NCBI RefSeq assembly: GCF_000633455.1
Contig: NZ_AYMG01000034.1
Span: forward strand, 58,218 to 122,217
Source: Pedobacter jeongneungensis
GTDB lineage: Bacteria > Bacteroidota > Bacteroidia > Sphingobacteriales > Sphingobacteriaceae
Length of the DNA: 64,000 nt
Direction: 5' to 3'
This document shows, in pieces, positions 1 through 9,220 of the stretch; positions within the stretch are counted from its first letter, which is position 1, and every line of letters begins with the position of its first letter. Below the pieces are notes generated by a model. The model did not search any database. It was not told the origin of the DNA and saw only the letters and a list, made by a program, of their open reading frames with translations. The translations under genes and the position numbers were made by a program.

Positions 1-941
1 CCGTCTGCTTTTACCGCACCTAACCACGCTGCTTTGTCGGTATCCAGCGAAACACCAATGATATCGAAGTTTTTGCTTTTGTATTTATTGTAAACTTTAA
101 CTACGTTAGGGTTTTCCTGACGGCAAGGCTGGCACCACGAAGCCCAAAAATCGATCAGCACATATTTTCCTTTATAATCTGATAAACTTACTGGTTTATT
201 ATCTGCAGTATTAATAGTGAACGCAGGCGCAACCTGACCTACCTGAACAGCCTTTAATAAAGCCATCTGCTTTACAAAAGCATCAACTGTGGCATTACCT
301 TTTATTTCTTCTTTAACTTCATCTGCAAACTGCACCAGTTCGGCTTCAAACTCCTGTGGACTTAAAGTATTCATCGCATAAAAACTTGCAAGTGTTCCTT
401 TATTATCTTTCGCAAATTTAATGATCTGTGTATTTAGCTGATTGATATAAGATTCGTACTGTGGCTTCATCGATTCTAACACAGCAGCTCTATTTTGTGG
501 TTGAGTTGCTACTTTTGCTTCAAAATCTGCCTGCAATTTTTCTACTTGCTTTGCAAAATTGTTTCTAATGCCATTTAATTCTGATAGTTTATCTACCTCA
601 TTTGCGCCCGAAATTTTGTAAGCCATCGTTTTATCTGCTATATCAGCTTCAAGTTTAATGTCGTCACCATTTTTTGCAATCAGCATAAATTCATGGTTAC
701 CTAACGATACCCTGAAAAAATCAACTGATGGAGTTTTACGTGTAAACTTAAATTCTCCCTTTTCAGATAAATTGGTCGAATCAATTGCAACCATATTGCT
801 GTTTTGCATGCCATATAAAAACACTTTCTTCTCCGTTCCGGGATTTTTGAAAGTTCCATCAATGGTAAAGCTGTCTTTTGGTTTACATGCAGTGAAGGCA
901 ATCGCGATCAGCATGATCAGGCTCAATTCTTTTAGTCTCAT
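1..941 (-). CDS. TlpA/ResA-like thiol-disulfide oxidoreductase lipoprotein (3' end outside window)
   Basis: Open frame from an ATG at 941 running off the left edge, 313 codons visible. The N-terminus is a lipoprotein signal (MRLKELSLIMLIAIAFTAC, lipobox Cys at about residue 19). Residues 20-125 look like the DUF4369-type beta domain common in Bacteroidota, followed by a helical linker and a thioredoxin fold with the redox motif WCQPC (Cys270 and Cys273). Proteins of this family reduce or exchange disulfides in the periplasm, often for cytochrome maturation or stress. The start codon overlaps the gatB stop by one base (TAATG), which suggests translational coupling. The C-terminal part is missing only because of the window edge. 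Confidence 0.9.
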   Translation of the reverse strand, partial: MRLKELSLIMLIAIAFTACKPKDSFTIDGTFKNPGTEKKVFLYGMQNSNMVAIDSTNLSEKGEFKFTRKTPSVDFFRVSLGNHEFMLIAKNGDDIKLEADIADKTMAYKISGANEVDKLSELNGIRNNFAKQVEKLQADFEAKVATQPQNRAAVLESMKPQYESYINQLNTQIIKFAKDNKGTLASFYAMNTLSPQEFEAELVQFADEVKEEIKGNATVDAFVKQMALLKAVQVGQVAPAFTINTADNKPVSLSDYKGKYVLIDFWASWCQPCRQENPNVVKVYNKYKSKNFDIIGVSLDTDKAAWLGAVKAD

Positions 942-2398
942 TATTTCAGTTTTTCAAGTATTAATTCATTTAATTTTTTAGCATCGGCTTTACCTTTAGC
1001 TAGTTTCATTACATCGCCAACAAATAAACCTAAAACGCCTTTTTTACCTTTCTTATATGCATCTACCTGTTGTGGATATTTATTTAACACTTCATCAATA
1101 AAACCACTCAATTCATCTCCATTTTCAGAAATAAGCAAGTTCAATGATTGAGCAAGATCAGTAACATTTGTATTGCCCTGCTGTTCTAAAGCAGGTAATA
1201 ATTGTTGAATAGCAATTTGCTGGGTAATTTTTTTATCATCAACCAGGTTAATTGCCTCAGCCAATTGTGGAGGATTTACATTAAAATCAGTGATGGCAAT
1301 TCCTTTTTCATTTAAAACAGCCCTTATTGGACCAATTAACCAGTTGATCAGGCTTTTTTTATTGTTTACAAGAGATTGCGCTTCGTTAAAGTAATTTAGC
1401 AGATCCAAATCCTCTGCAAATAATGCTGCATCGGCCTTGCTGATTCCAAATTCAGCAATCATTTGCTTGGAAATTTCATTTGGCAGAGCCGGCATTAACG
1501 ATTTGATCTCTGCCAGCCATTCATCCGAAATATGAATAGGCTGTAAATCAGGATCAGAAAAATAACGGTAATCGTTGGCTTCTTCTTTCGTACGCATTGG
1601 AGAAGTAGTGCCTTTATCAGCATCAAAATTCAAGGTACTCTGGATAATCCGTCCACCATTATTGATCACCTCTACCTGACGGCCAAATTCAAAATCCATA
1701 GCCCTACGTACGTTGCGCATTGAGTTTAGGTTTTTTACTTCGCAGCGGGTGCCAAACTCAGTAGTACCCTGCGGACGTATTGAAATATTGGCATCGCAAC
1801 GCAAACTGCCCTCTTCCATGTTGCCATCACTCACATTTAAATGCCTTACCAGTTTCCTGATTTCGCTCAGTAATACCGAAGCTTCTTCCGAACTGCGGAT
1901 ATCTGGCTCGGTTACAATCTCAATCAAAGGTACACCGGCACGGTTTAAATCAACCAGCGAATAGTTATCATCCTGATCGTGGATGCTTTTACCAGCATCT
2001 TCTTCTAAATGGATCCGGTTAATACCGATCTTTTTTGTAGAACCATCAGCAAGCTGAAGTTCCAAAAAGCCATTTATACATATCGGCTGATTGTCCTGTG
2101 TAATCTGATAGCCTTTTGGCAGATCGGCATAGAAATAATTTTTTCTATCGAAATGGTTAACCTGGTTGATGTTGCAATTTAAAGCCAGACCAATACGGAT
2201 GGCTTTTGCTACCACTTCTTTATTAAGCTTAGGTAATGCACCAGGCAAGGCTAGTGAAACAGTTGATATATTTTGATTAGGCAAAGCCCCGAAAGATGCA
2301 CTATCAGCAGAAAATATTTTAGTGTTTGTATTTAACTGAACGTGTATTTCCAGTCCTGAAACGAGTTCGTAATTGTTTTCGGATGTTCCTAAACTCAT
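941..2398 (-). CDS. gatB: Aspartyl/glutamyl-tRNA(Asn/Gln) amidotransferase subunit B
   Basis: 485 residues, the usual family length. GatB forms the kinase core of the GatCAB complex, which converts Glu-tRNA(Gln) and Asp-tRNA(Asn) to the correct aminoacyl-tRNAs in the cytoplasm. The N-terminus has the signature ELVSGLEIHVQL (residues 11-22), the middle has the conserved stretch LRCDANISIRP and TRCEVKNLNS, and the C-terminal about 150 residues form the YqeY-like tail. gatA and gatC are not adjacent here. A TAnnTTTG box lies about 33 bases upstream. The stop overlaps the start of the downstream TlpA-like gene. Confidence 0.97.
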   Translation of the reverse strand: MSLGTSENNYELVSGLEIHVQLNTNTKIFSADSASFGALPNQNISTVSLALPGALPKLNKEVVAKAIRIGLALNCNINQVNHFDRKNYFYADLPKGYQITQDNQPICINGFLELQLADGSTKKIGINRIHLEEDAGKSIHDQDDNYSLVDLNRAGVPLIEIVTEPDIRSSEEASVLLSEIRKLVRHLNVSDGNMEEGSLRCDANISIRPQGTTEFGTRCEVKNLNSMRNVRRAMDFEFGRQVEVINNGGRIIQSTLNFDADKGTTSPMRTKEEANDYRYFSDPDLQPIHISDEWLAEIKSLMPALPNEISKQMIAEFGISKADAALFAEDLDLLNYFNEAQSLVNNKKSLINWLIGPIRAVLNEKGIAITDFNVNPPQLAEAINLVDDKKITQQIAIQQLLPALEQQGNTNVTDLAQSLNLLISENGDELSGFIDEVLNKYPQQVDAYKKGKKGVLGLFVGDVMKLAKGKADAKKLNELILEKLK

Positions 2399-2431
2399 AT
2401 AAAAATGATGCCTTTAAATGTATTATGCAGG

Positions 2432-2439
2432 CAAATATA
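2432..2439 (-). promoter_or_regulatory. Bacteroidota -7 promoter box for gatB
   Basis: On the minus strand this reads TATATTTG, an exact TAnnTTTG match, 33 bases before the gatB ATG. No clear -33 TTTG partner was identified. Motif matching only. Confidence 0.5.
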
Positions 2440-2543
2440 GTTAAAGAATGTTAAAAGAGATTGCCGCAATTAAACTACGCTGTAATGGAGATGTCTATTT
2501 CAGTAATTAAACACACACAAGAAACCTTTAATTAAAAAAACGT

Positions 2544-3131
2544 ATGAAAAAGTTAGTTTTATTTGCCGCAGTTTTGATGGTTTCATTATCCGGCATAAAT
2601 AGTGCAAAAGCCCAGGTTAGCTTAAATATCAATATCGGTTCGCAACCAGTTTGGGGCCCAACAGGTTATGATCATGTAGATTATTATTATTTCCCTGATA
2701 TAGATGCTTATTATTATGTGCCTTCTGGCCAATACATCTATGCCAACGGTGGTCGCTGGGTTTGGACAAACAGTTTACCTGCACAATATGGAAACTTTGA
2801 TTTATACCGCGCTTATAAAGTGGTAATTAATGAGCCTAAACCCTATTTGAGAAATAACATATATGTAACCAGATATAGTAAATATAAAAACTATGGTGGC
2901 CGTCAAACCATTATTAGGGATAGTAGAGATACTAAGTACTATGTTGTAAAAGGACATCCAAATTATAATCAAAGGCCTACAGTTGTAGTACGTAATAACA
3001 ACCGTCCTACCCGTGTAGTGGAAAGAAATGTTACAAGACCCGCTCAAAACGGTCGCCCACAACGTAACGATAATAAAAATAACCGCCCTGAAAGAAACCG
3101 TGGAGAAGGTCGTGGGAACGAACGCCATTAA
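2544..3131 (+). CDS. Secreted Tyr-rich protein of unknown function (paralogue 1)
   Basis: 195 residues with a clear Sec signal peptide (MKKLVLFAAVLMVSLSGINSAKA). The mature N-terminal half is rich in Tyr, with VSLNINIGSQPVWGP and VDYYYFPDIDAYYYV, and matches the next gene closely. The C-terminal 60 residues are a low-complexity Arg/Asn/Pro-rich basic tail. I know similar unnamed proteins from Sphingobacteriaceae, but no activity is established. Probably periplasmic or outer-membrane associated. It has its own terminator, so it is transcribed separately from its paralogue. Confidence 0.75.
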   Translation: MKKLVLFAAVLMVSLSGINSAKAQVSLNINIGSQPVWGPTGYDHVDYYYFPDIDAYYYVPSGQYIYANGGRWVWTNSLPAQYGNFDLYRAYKVVINEPKPYLRNNIYVTRYSKYKNYGGRQTIIRDSRDTKYYVVKGHPNYNQRPTVVVRNNNRPTRVVERNVTRPAQNGRPQRNDNKNNRPERNRGEGRGNERH

Positions 3132-3152
3132 ATTAATATTTAGTTTTGAGAA

Positions 3153-3180
3153 GGGAGTGCCGGGAGGTACTCCCTTTTTT
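3153..3180 (+). terminator. Rho-independent terminator after the first Tyr-rich gene
   Basis: Stem GGGAGT / ACTCCC with a 10-base loop followed by six T. Confidence 0.75.
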
Positions 3181-3254
3181 CATATCTCTGTTACAATAGA
3201 AGTTTTGGCACAGCGTTTGAATTACTGAAGTACACACAAATAAAATAGATTATT

Positions 3255-3758
3255 ATGAAAAAGCTATTCATCATCTCCGCGATTTTAGGTATCGTGGCTT
3301 TAACATCTAATCAATCTAACGCTCAGGTAAGTATTAATTTAAATATTGGCGCACAACCTGCCTGGGTTCCTGCAGGCTATCAGAGCGTTGATTATTATTA
3401 TCTTCCAGAAGTACAATCCTATTATTATGTTCCGCAAAGACAATTTGTTTATTTGAACGGAAACAGGTGGACACGTTCGAGGTACTTGCCGGCCAGATAC
3501 AGAGGTTATGATTTACATCACGGACGAAAAATTGTAATGTATGGCAACAGCCCCTACCGCAACTATAATTCGCATAGGGTTACTTACGCGAGCAGAACCA
3601 ATTACTATCGCTCATCTTATGGAGGCGGTGATAGGATCAGATACCGCGCACCAAGAAATAATTATAGATCTTATCATGTAGATAACAGGCATCACGACAG
3701 AAGGGTAAATTCAAGTTTATTCTCCAGAGGACACCGAGAAAAACATGGCAGACATTAA
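3255..3758 (+). CDS. Secreted Tyr-rich protein of unknown function (paralogue 2)
   Basis: 167 residues with a signal peptide ending at SNAQ. The mature N-terminus (QVSINLNIGAQPAWVPAGY, then VDYYYLPEVQSYYYV) aligns with the preceding gene over about 85 residues, and the two lie 123 bp apart, so they look like a tandem duplication. The C-terminal half is again basic, Arg/Tyr/His/Asn-rich, but has diverged completely in sequence. Role unknown. The conserved part may be a small beta domain, and the basic tail could bind anionic polymers such as LPS or DNA, but that is speculation. Confidence 0.75.
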   Translation: MKKLFIISAILGIVALTSNQSNAQVSINLNIGAQPAWVPAGYQSVDYYYLPEVQSYYYVPQRQFVYLNGNRWTRSRYLPARYRGYDLHHGRKIVMYGNSPYRNYNSHRVTYASRTNYYRSSYGGGDRIRYRAPRNNYRSYHVDNRHHDRRVNSSLFSRGHREKHGRH

Positions 3759-3760
3759 AA

Positions 3761-3790
3761 TAAAAAAGAGGCTTTAGGGCCTCTTTTTTA
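3761..3790. terminator. Bidirectional terminator between convergent genes
   Basis: Stem GAGGC (3768-3772) / GCCTC (3779-3783) with an A-tract on the left and a T-tract on the right, so it can serve both the Tyr-rich gene on the plus strand and alaS on the minus strand. Confidence 0.8.
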
Positions 3791-3822
3791 TTTTAAACAC
3801 ATTTGATTTATTTCAGTGATCA

Positions 3823-6441
3823 TTAATTATGTGGAATAAAACTTTCTGCTTTTTCCAGAACGACTTTTAACCCTGCCGGATTTTTACCCCCTGCGGTAGC
3901 ATAAAAAGGTTGTCCACCGCCGCCGCCCTGAATTTCTTTACCCAATTCGCGGACAATATTTGAAGCGTTTAATCCTTTTTTAACCAAATGATCAGCAAGC
4001 ATTACAGTTATGCCTGGCTTACCATCAATCTCAGTAGTAAAGACAAGGAATAGGTTGTCGATCATGTCTTTTAGAGAAAAAGCCAGGTTTTTAACAGCCT
4101 CAGCACTTTGCAGATCAATGTGTTTTGCAATTAAGTTGATTCCGTTAATTCCCCTTACATGATGTACAATTTCATGTTTTAAGGTATTTACGCGTTCTAT
4201 TGTCGATTTTTCGATTTCCTTTTTCAGTTTCGCATTTTCATCCAATAAAGCCTGAACAGAAGCGGATAAATCCTTACTTCCGTTTAATAATGCTTTTAAA
4301 TGACCTAATTCTTTTCTCTGATCCAAGAAATATTGTTCTGCTTTATCAGCAGTGATGGCCTCAATACGACGTACACCTGCGGCAACAGCACTTTCAGAAA
4401 TAATTTTGAATGAACCGATCTGTCCGGTAGCTTTTACGTGTGTACCCCCGCAAAGTTCTTTAGAGAAATGATCGTCAAAAGTAATCATGCGGACAAAATC
4501 GCCATATTTTTCACCAAATAAAGCCGTTACGCCACTTTCAATAGCATCCTGATAAGGAACATTTCTTTGCTCCTTTAATTTAATATTCTGGCGGATTTTT
4601 TGGTTTACAATCACTTCAATCTGAGCCAATTCTTCGTCAGTTACCTTCGCGAAATGAGAAAAATCGAAACGCAGGTAATCAGCATTTACCAATGAACCTT
4701 TTTGGTTAACATGTTTACCTAAAACCTGTTTAAGGGCTGCATGCAATAAGTGAGTTGCCGAGTGGTTATCTTCCGTTAAAACACGTTTATCTTCATCTAC
4801 AACTGCCCAAAATTTACCTTCTAAATGATCAGGCAATATATCTGTAAAATGAACCGTTAGTCCATTTTCCTTTTTAGTATCGGTAATATCTACCCAGAAT
4901 TGACGGCTATGGTCTTCTAAACGGCCGGTATCTCCTACCTGACCACCACTTTCTGCATAAAAAGGTGTTTGACGTAAAACAATCTGATATTGTTCTTTAC
5001 CTTTGGCTTTAACTTTACGGTATTTTAAAATCTCGGTTTCAATTTCTAAATCATCATAACCCACAAATTCGCTTTGATCTTCTGTATTAACCACAATCCA
5101 ATCACCTGTATCAATGGCTGTTGCGGCGCGGCTATCGTCTTTTTGTTTTTTCAAAGCTTGCTCATAGCCTGTTAAATCAACACTCCAGCCTTTTTCTCTT
5201 GCCATTAACTCAGTTAAATCGATCGGGAAACCAAAAGTATCTGATAATTCAAAAGCAAAAGCGCCTTCCACTACATTATTAGCAGCCTGATATCTCTCAA
5301 AACGCTGGATTCCCATAGATAAAGTCCTTAAAAATGAGACTTCTTCTTCTAAAACTACTTTCTGAACAAAATCCTGTTGTGAAATCAATTCATCAAATAC
5401 CCCTTTAAACTGCTCTGCCAATAAAGGTACCAATTGGTTTAAAAACGGCTCTTTAAAGTTCAAAAAAGTGTAAGCGTAACGTACGGCACGACGTAAAATC
5501 CTGCGGATTACATAACCTGCTTTATTATTTGAAGGTAACTGCCCATCGGCAATGACAAACGATATAGCACGGATATGATCAGCCATTACCCGCATAGCGA
5601 TGTCTGTTTTTTCATCGGCACCGTATTTTATTCCCGCTTTGTCAGAAATAAACTGGATCATTGGCTGGAAAACATCAGTATCGTAATTTGAAGTTTTTTC
5701 CTGTAATACACGCACCAAACGTTCAAAACCCATTCCGGTATCAACATGTTTAGCTGGTAAACTTTGTAATGAACCATCTTTTAAACGATTGAATTGCATA
5801 AATACGTTGTTCCAGATCTCAATCACCTGGGGATGATCGGCGTTTACCAGGGTAGCACCATCAACCAATGCTTTTTCTTCATCGGTGCGGCAATCTACAT
5901 GGATTTCGGAACATGGTCCGCATGGCCCTGTATCGCCCATTTCCCAGAAATTGTCCTTTTTATTTCCTGGTAAGATGTGGCTTTCATCCACATATTGTTT
6001 CCAAAGATCATAAGCTTCCTGGTCTTTTTCCAAACCTTCTTTCTCATCACCTTCGAAATAAGTAACATATAACTTTTCTTTCGGGATTTTATAAACCTCC
6101 GTCAATAATTCCCAGCTCCAGGCAATGGCTTCTTTTTTAAAATAATCGCCAAAACTCCAGTTGCCCAACATTTCGAACATGGTGTGATGGTAAGTATCAA
6201 TCCCCACTTCTTCGAGGTCGTTATGTTTACCAGAAACACGCAGGCAGCGTTGCGTATCTGCAACACGAGAATATTTTACGGCGGCCTCTCCTAAAAACAA
6301 ATCTTTAAATTGGTTCATACCCGCATTGGTAAACATCAATGTTGGGTCGTTTTTAACCACAATCGGTGCTGAAGGAACAACATGATGTTGTTTCGATTCA
6401 AAAAAACTAAGGAAAGCCTGTCTAATCTCTTTTGCTGTCAT
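3823..6441 (-). CDS. alaS: Alanyl-tRNA synthetase
   Basis: 872 residues, full family length. Class II synthetase charging tRNA(Ala) in the cytoplasm. The order is catalytic core (about 1-240), tRNA-recognition domain, editing domain with zinc ligands His560, His564, Cys664 and His668 (motifs HSATHLLH and CGGTH), and the C-terminal DHHA1 domain with its Gly-rich QGGGGG stretch. The editing domain hydrolyses mischarged Ser- and Gly-tRNA(Ala). Divergently transcribed from a MerR-type gene; an exact TAnnTTTG box lies 20 bases upstream of the ATG. Confidence 0.98.
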   Translation of the reverse strand: MTAKEIRQAFLSFFESKQHHVVPSAPIVVKNDPTLMFTNAGMNQFKDLFLGEAAVKYSRVADTQRCLRVSGKHNDLEEVGIDTYHHTMFEMLGNWSFGDYFKKEAIAWSWELLTEVYKIPKEKLYVTYFEGDEKEGLEKDQEAYDLWKQYVDESHILPGNKKDNFWEMGDTGPCGPCSEIHVDCRTDEEKALVDGATLVNADHPQVIEIWNNVFMQFNRLKDGSLQSLPAKHVDTGMGFERLVRVLQEKTSNYDTDVFQPMIQFISDKAGIKYGADEKTDIAMRVMADHIRAISFVIADGQLPSNNKAGYVIRRILRRAVRYAYTFLNFKEPFLNQLVPLLAEQFKGVFDELISQQDFVQKVVLEEEVSFLRTLSMGIQRFERYQAANNVVEGAFAFELSDTFGFPIDLTELMAREKGWSVDLTGYEQALKKQKDDSRAATAIDTGDWIVVNTEDQSEFVGYDDLEIETEILKYRKVKAKGKEQYQIVLRQTPFYAESGGQVGDTGRLEDHSRQFWVDITDTKKENGLTVHFTDILPDHLEGKFWAVVDEDKRVLTEDNHSATHLLHAALKQVLGKHVNQKGSLVNADYLRFDFSHFAKVTDEELAQIEVIVNQKIRQNIKLKEQRNVPYQDAIESGVTALFGEKYGDFVRMITFDDHFSKELCGGTHVKATGQIGSFKIISESAVAAGVRRIEAITADKAEQYFLDQRKELGHLKALLNGSKDLSASVQALLDENAKLKKEIEKSTIERVNTLKHEIVHHVRGINGINLIAKHIDLQSAEAVKNLAFSLKDMIDNLFLVFTTEIDGKPGITVMLADHLVKKGLNASNIVRELGKEIQGGGGGQPFYATAGGKNPAGLKVVLEKAESFIPHN

Positions 6442-6461
6442 TTCAATATTATTGGAGGCAA

Positions 6462-6469
6462 CAAAATTA
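6462..6469 (-). promoter_or_regulatory. Bacteroidota -7 promoter box for alaS
   Basis: Reads TAATTTTG on the minus strand, exact TAnnTTTG, 20 bases before the alaS start. Confidence 0.55.
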
Positions 6470-6502
6470 AAATTTTATTGCGTTAATAAGGAAAAATCGA
6501 GC

Positions 6503-6510
6503 TACATTTG
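6503..6510 (+). promoter_or_regulatory. Bacteroidota -7 promoter box for the MerR-type gene
   Basis: TACATTTG, exact TAnnTTTG, 47 bases before the ATG at 6558. It sits back to back with the alaS promoter, 33 bp apart. Confidence 0.5.
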
Positions 6511-6557
6511 AATACTTTAATTAATCGATATAAAACACTCATAATCAAGCACAAGTT

Positions 6558-6893
6558 ATGCCGTATAAAGAAAGAGACATTAATAAAATGTATTATACCA
6601 TGGGCGAGGTGACTGAAATGTTTAACGTAAACGCATCTCAGATCCGTTTTTACGAAAAAGAATTCGATATCCTTCAGCCTAAGAAAAACAAAAAAGGCAA
6701 CCGTCTTTTTACTCCGGAAGATATAGAAAACCTGAAAATTATTTTTAATCTGGTTGATGAAAAGGGTTTTACTTTAAAGGGTGCAAAAGAGTACCTCAAA
6801 AACAATAAATCGGATGTGAAAGAAAACCAGAAAATTATTGATTCATTGGAAAAACTGAAAGGTTTTTTAGTTAACCTTGCCGACGAGCTTTAA
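6558..6893 (+). CDS. MerR-family transcriptional regulator
   Basis: 111 residues. The N-terminal half is a MerR winged helix-turn-helix (YYTMGEVTEMFNVNASQIRFYEKEF, residues about 12-36, then GNRLFTPEDIENLKII). The C-terminal 40 residues form a short dimerisation helix (DSLEKLKGFLVNL). There is no effector-binding domain and no Cys ligand set, so it is a minimal MerR and not a metal sensor. Targets are not apparent; it may regulate itself or alaS through the shared divergent region. Conserved single-domain MerR proteins of this kind are common in Bacteroidota. Confidence 0.88.
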   Translation: MPYKERDINKMYYTMGEVTEMFNVNASQIRFYEKEFDILQPKKNKKGNRLFTPEDIENLKIIFNLVDEKGFTLKGAKEYLKNNKSDVKENQKIIDSLEKLKGFLVNLADEL

Positions 6894-7105
6894 TACCCCA
6901 TATCACTAATCACAGCTTAATCATACAAAATAGTATTTTTATATTTATTTATTTTTGTAGTTTTTAAAATATATTTCTACATTAGTTTTAATTAATCAAC
7001 CATCACCCTATTTTCTTTAACTGGCTTAATCTCCGCTTATGAAAATATGGTATTTGCTGTTGATCGATTTTTCCTTCAACTATTTTTCTCTCCAGAATAA
7101 TCTGC

Positions 7106-7126
7106 AGACTAGCTTTAAACTAGTCT
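7106..7126. repeat. Short palindrome upstream of the HhH/barrel gene
   Basis: Perfect 7-bp inverted repeat AGACTAG / CTAGTCT with a 7-base centre, 58 bases before the chosen start of the next gene. It could be an operator or an mRNA hairpin. Not followed by a T-tract. Confidence 0.4.
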
Positions 7127-7183
7127 ACAATGGCTGCGTGGCCATCACTAAAGTTCTGTTTTTACTGGCTAATCTTTCTACAC

Positions 7184-9217
7184 ATGCGCGCTAGGATCTT
7201 AATTATCGCTTTTGTGATGATAGGATTCATTGCAAATGCACAGCAGAACAACGAAACGGAAATTGATATCCGCGATATTCTGGAAAGTGTTACCGAAAGT
7301 TTGCCGGATGATTATGACATGACTGAATTGGTTGACGTGTTAATGAGGTATCGTAAACATCCGATTGACCTGAACTACACTTCTCCGGAAGAATTAAAAA
7401 GCCTGGTCTTCCTATCTCCTTTGCAGATCAGCAACTTTTTCTCTTATGTTAAAGAAAACGGACAATTTGTTGATGCGCTGGAATTACAAAGCGTTGATGG
7501 TTTTGATGTTAAAACGGTACAGAATTTATTGCCTTTTGTGGCGGTAAACATTCAACCAGAGTACCAGCAGCTTAATTTCAAAAACATTTTTAAGCTTGGC
7601 GAAAATGACCTGATGATGCGCTATGCACAGAACATAGAAAAGCAAAAAGGCTTTACAGATTTGCCTGGAAACCGATATTTGGGCACTCCGGAAAGATTTC
7701 AAACACGTTATCGGTTTAATTATAGTACCATACTTTCAGCTGGCATCACAGTAGACAAGGATGCCGGTGAAAAATTTATTGACAAACCTTTCGATTTTTA
7801 CTCGGCCAATGTGGCCTTATTTAAATTAGGCAGGGTCAAAAAACTGGTCGTTGGCGATTATACTTTACAATTTGGACAAGGTTTAACCTTATGGTCGGGC
7901 TTTTCTTTTGGTAAAGGACCGGATGTAACCAGTGTAGCAAAAAAAGATCTGGGTTTAAGGCCATATAATTCTACCAACGAATATTCCTTTTTTAGGGGCG
8001 CATCGGCAACAGTTAACCTTTTCAAAAATATAGATATCACCCCATTTATATCTTTCAGGAATCTTGATGCAAGCCAAAAGACGGATAAGGAAGGAAATTT
8101 AGTTCAATCAACCATTAATCAGACAGGATTACACCGAACGCCCTCTGAAATAAAAAATAAAAATGTTTTAAAACAGCAATTATACGGAGCTGTTCTCCAA
8201 TATACCAAAAATGAATTTGGTATAGGTGCAGTTGCTTACCAGAGTACTTATGGGAATGATTTTGTGGTACAAACCGCTGCTTACGATCAATATAGTTTTA
8301 CAGGCAAATCATTAACCAATTTAGGGCTTTTTTATAATTACACCTATAAAAATATGTACCTCTATGGCGAAGGGGCCAAAGGTTCAGGTGGTGGCTTTGC
8401 TTATATCAATGGAGTACTCATTAGTTTATCAAAAGCGGTTTCTGCTGCTTTAACCTACCGCGATTACGCAAAAGATTATCATAATTTCTTTAATCAGGCC
8501 GTAGCCGAATCCAGCGAAGCGGTAAATGAAAAAGGTTTGTATGTAGGCTTAAATGTTAATCCAAATAAAAAATGGGCTTTTTCAATCTATGGTGATTATT
8601 TTAAGTTCCCATGGTTAAAATACCGTGTCGATGAACCCTCTAAAGGTTACGAAGCATTAGGACAGGCCATTTACACGCCCAGCAAAACCTTTAAAATTTT
8701 AGCCCGGTTTAAAATGGAAAAGAAACAGCAGAATACCGACCTGGATGTACCCATCAATTTTTTAGATGATGTAAAAAAACAAGGCTACCGCATTGAAGTA
8801 AATTGGCTACTTAATAAAAATTGGAGCTTCCAAAACCGAGCAGAAGTTTCTCAATATAAAAAGGGTGATGCCAATAAAGAATTCGGTTATCTCATTTATC
8901 AGGACGTTGATTATTCTCCCCTATTCTCTAAAATTACAGGAAATGTGAGATTTGCTTATTTCAATACGCCAAGTTACAACAGCAGGATCTACGCGTATGA
9001 AGATGATGTATTATACAGTTTTAGCTTTGGTATGTACAGCGGAAAGGGTTTTAGGACTTATTTAAACCTGAAATACAACTTGGCTAAAAAGTTAAATATC
9101 TGGATACGTTATGGTCTGTTTATTTATCAGGATGTTGAAACGGTAGGCACTTACCTGGACGAGATTAAGGGTAATCGAAAATCGGAGGTTAAAGTTCAGG
9201 TACGCTACCAATTTTAA
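7184..9217 (+). CDS. Helix-hairpin-helix protein with predicted outer-membrane beta-barrel
   Basis: 677 residues from the ATG at 7184, chosen because it gives a clean signal peptide (MRARILIIAFVMIGFIANAQ); a longer frame opens 18 codons earlier without one. Residues about 50-125 resemble the ComEA-type helix-hairpin-helix pair: IDLNYTSPEELKSL, then GQFVDALELQSVDGF. The remaining 500 residues are alternating aromatic beta strands ending in VQVRYQF, the C-terminal aromatic residue typical of outer-membrane barrels. Three bases separate it from comEC, so the two are co-transcribed. Role in DNA uptake is an inference from this combination; it is not an experimentally known function. Confidence 0.75.
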   Translation: MRARILIIAFVMIGFIANAQQNNETEIDIRDILESVTESLPDDYDMTELVDVLMRYRKHPIDLNYTSPEELKSLVFLSPLQISNFFSYVKENGQFVDALELQSVDGFDVKTVQNLLPFVAVNIQPEYQQLNFKNIFKLGENDLMMRYAQNIEKQKGFTDLPGNRYLGTPERFQTRYRFNYSTILSAGITVDKDAGEKFIDKPFDFYSANVALFKLGRVKKLVVGDYTLQFGQGLTLWSGFSFGKGPDVTSVAKKDLGLRPYNSTNEYSFFRGASATVNLFKNIDITPFISFRNLDASQKTDKEGNLVQSTINQTGLHRTPSEIKNKNVLKQQLYGAVLQYTKNEFGIGAVAYQSTYGNDFVVQTAAYDQYSFTGKSLTNLGLFYNYTYKNMYLYGEGAKGSGGGFAYINGVLISLSKAVSAALTYRDYAKDYHNFFNQAVAESSEAVNEKGLYVGLNVNPNKKWAFSIYGDYFKFPWLKYRVDEPSKGYEALGQAIYTPSKTFKILARFKMEKKQQNTDLDVPINFLDDVKKQGYRIEVNWLLNKNWSFQNRAEVSQYKKGDANKEFGYLIYQDVDYSPLFSKITGNVRFAYFNTPSYNSRIYAYEDDVLYSFSFGMYSGKGFRTYLNLKYNLAKKLNIWIRYGLFIYQDVETVGTYLDEIKGNRKSEVKVQVRYQF

Positions 9218-9220
9218 GGA

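Noticed and set aside
7039..7194. 51-codon frame MKIWYLLLIDFSFNYF before the HhH gene
   Set aside because: It overlaps the start of the HhH gene in another frame, has no recognisable domain and the region contains a palindrome; likely noncoding leader.
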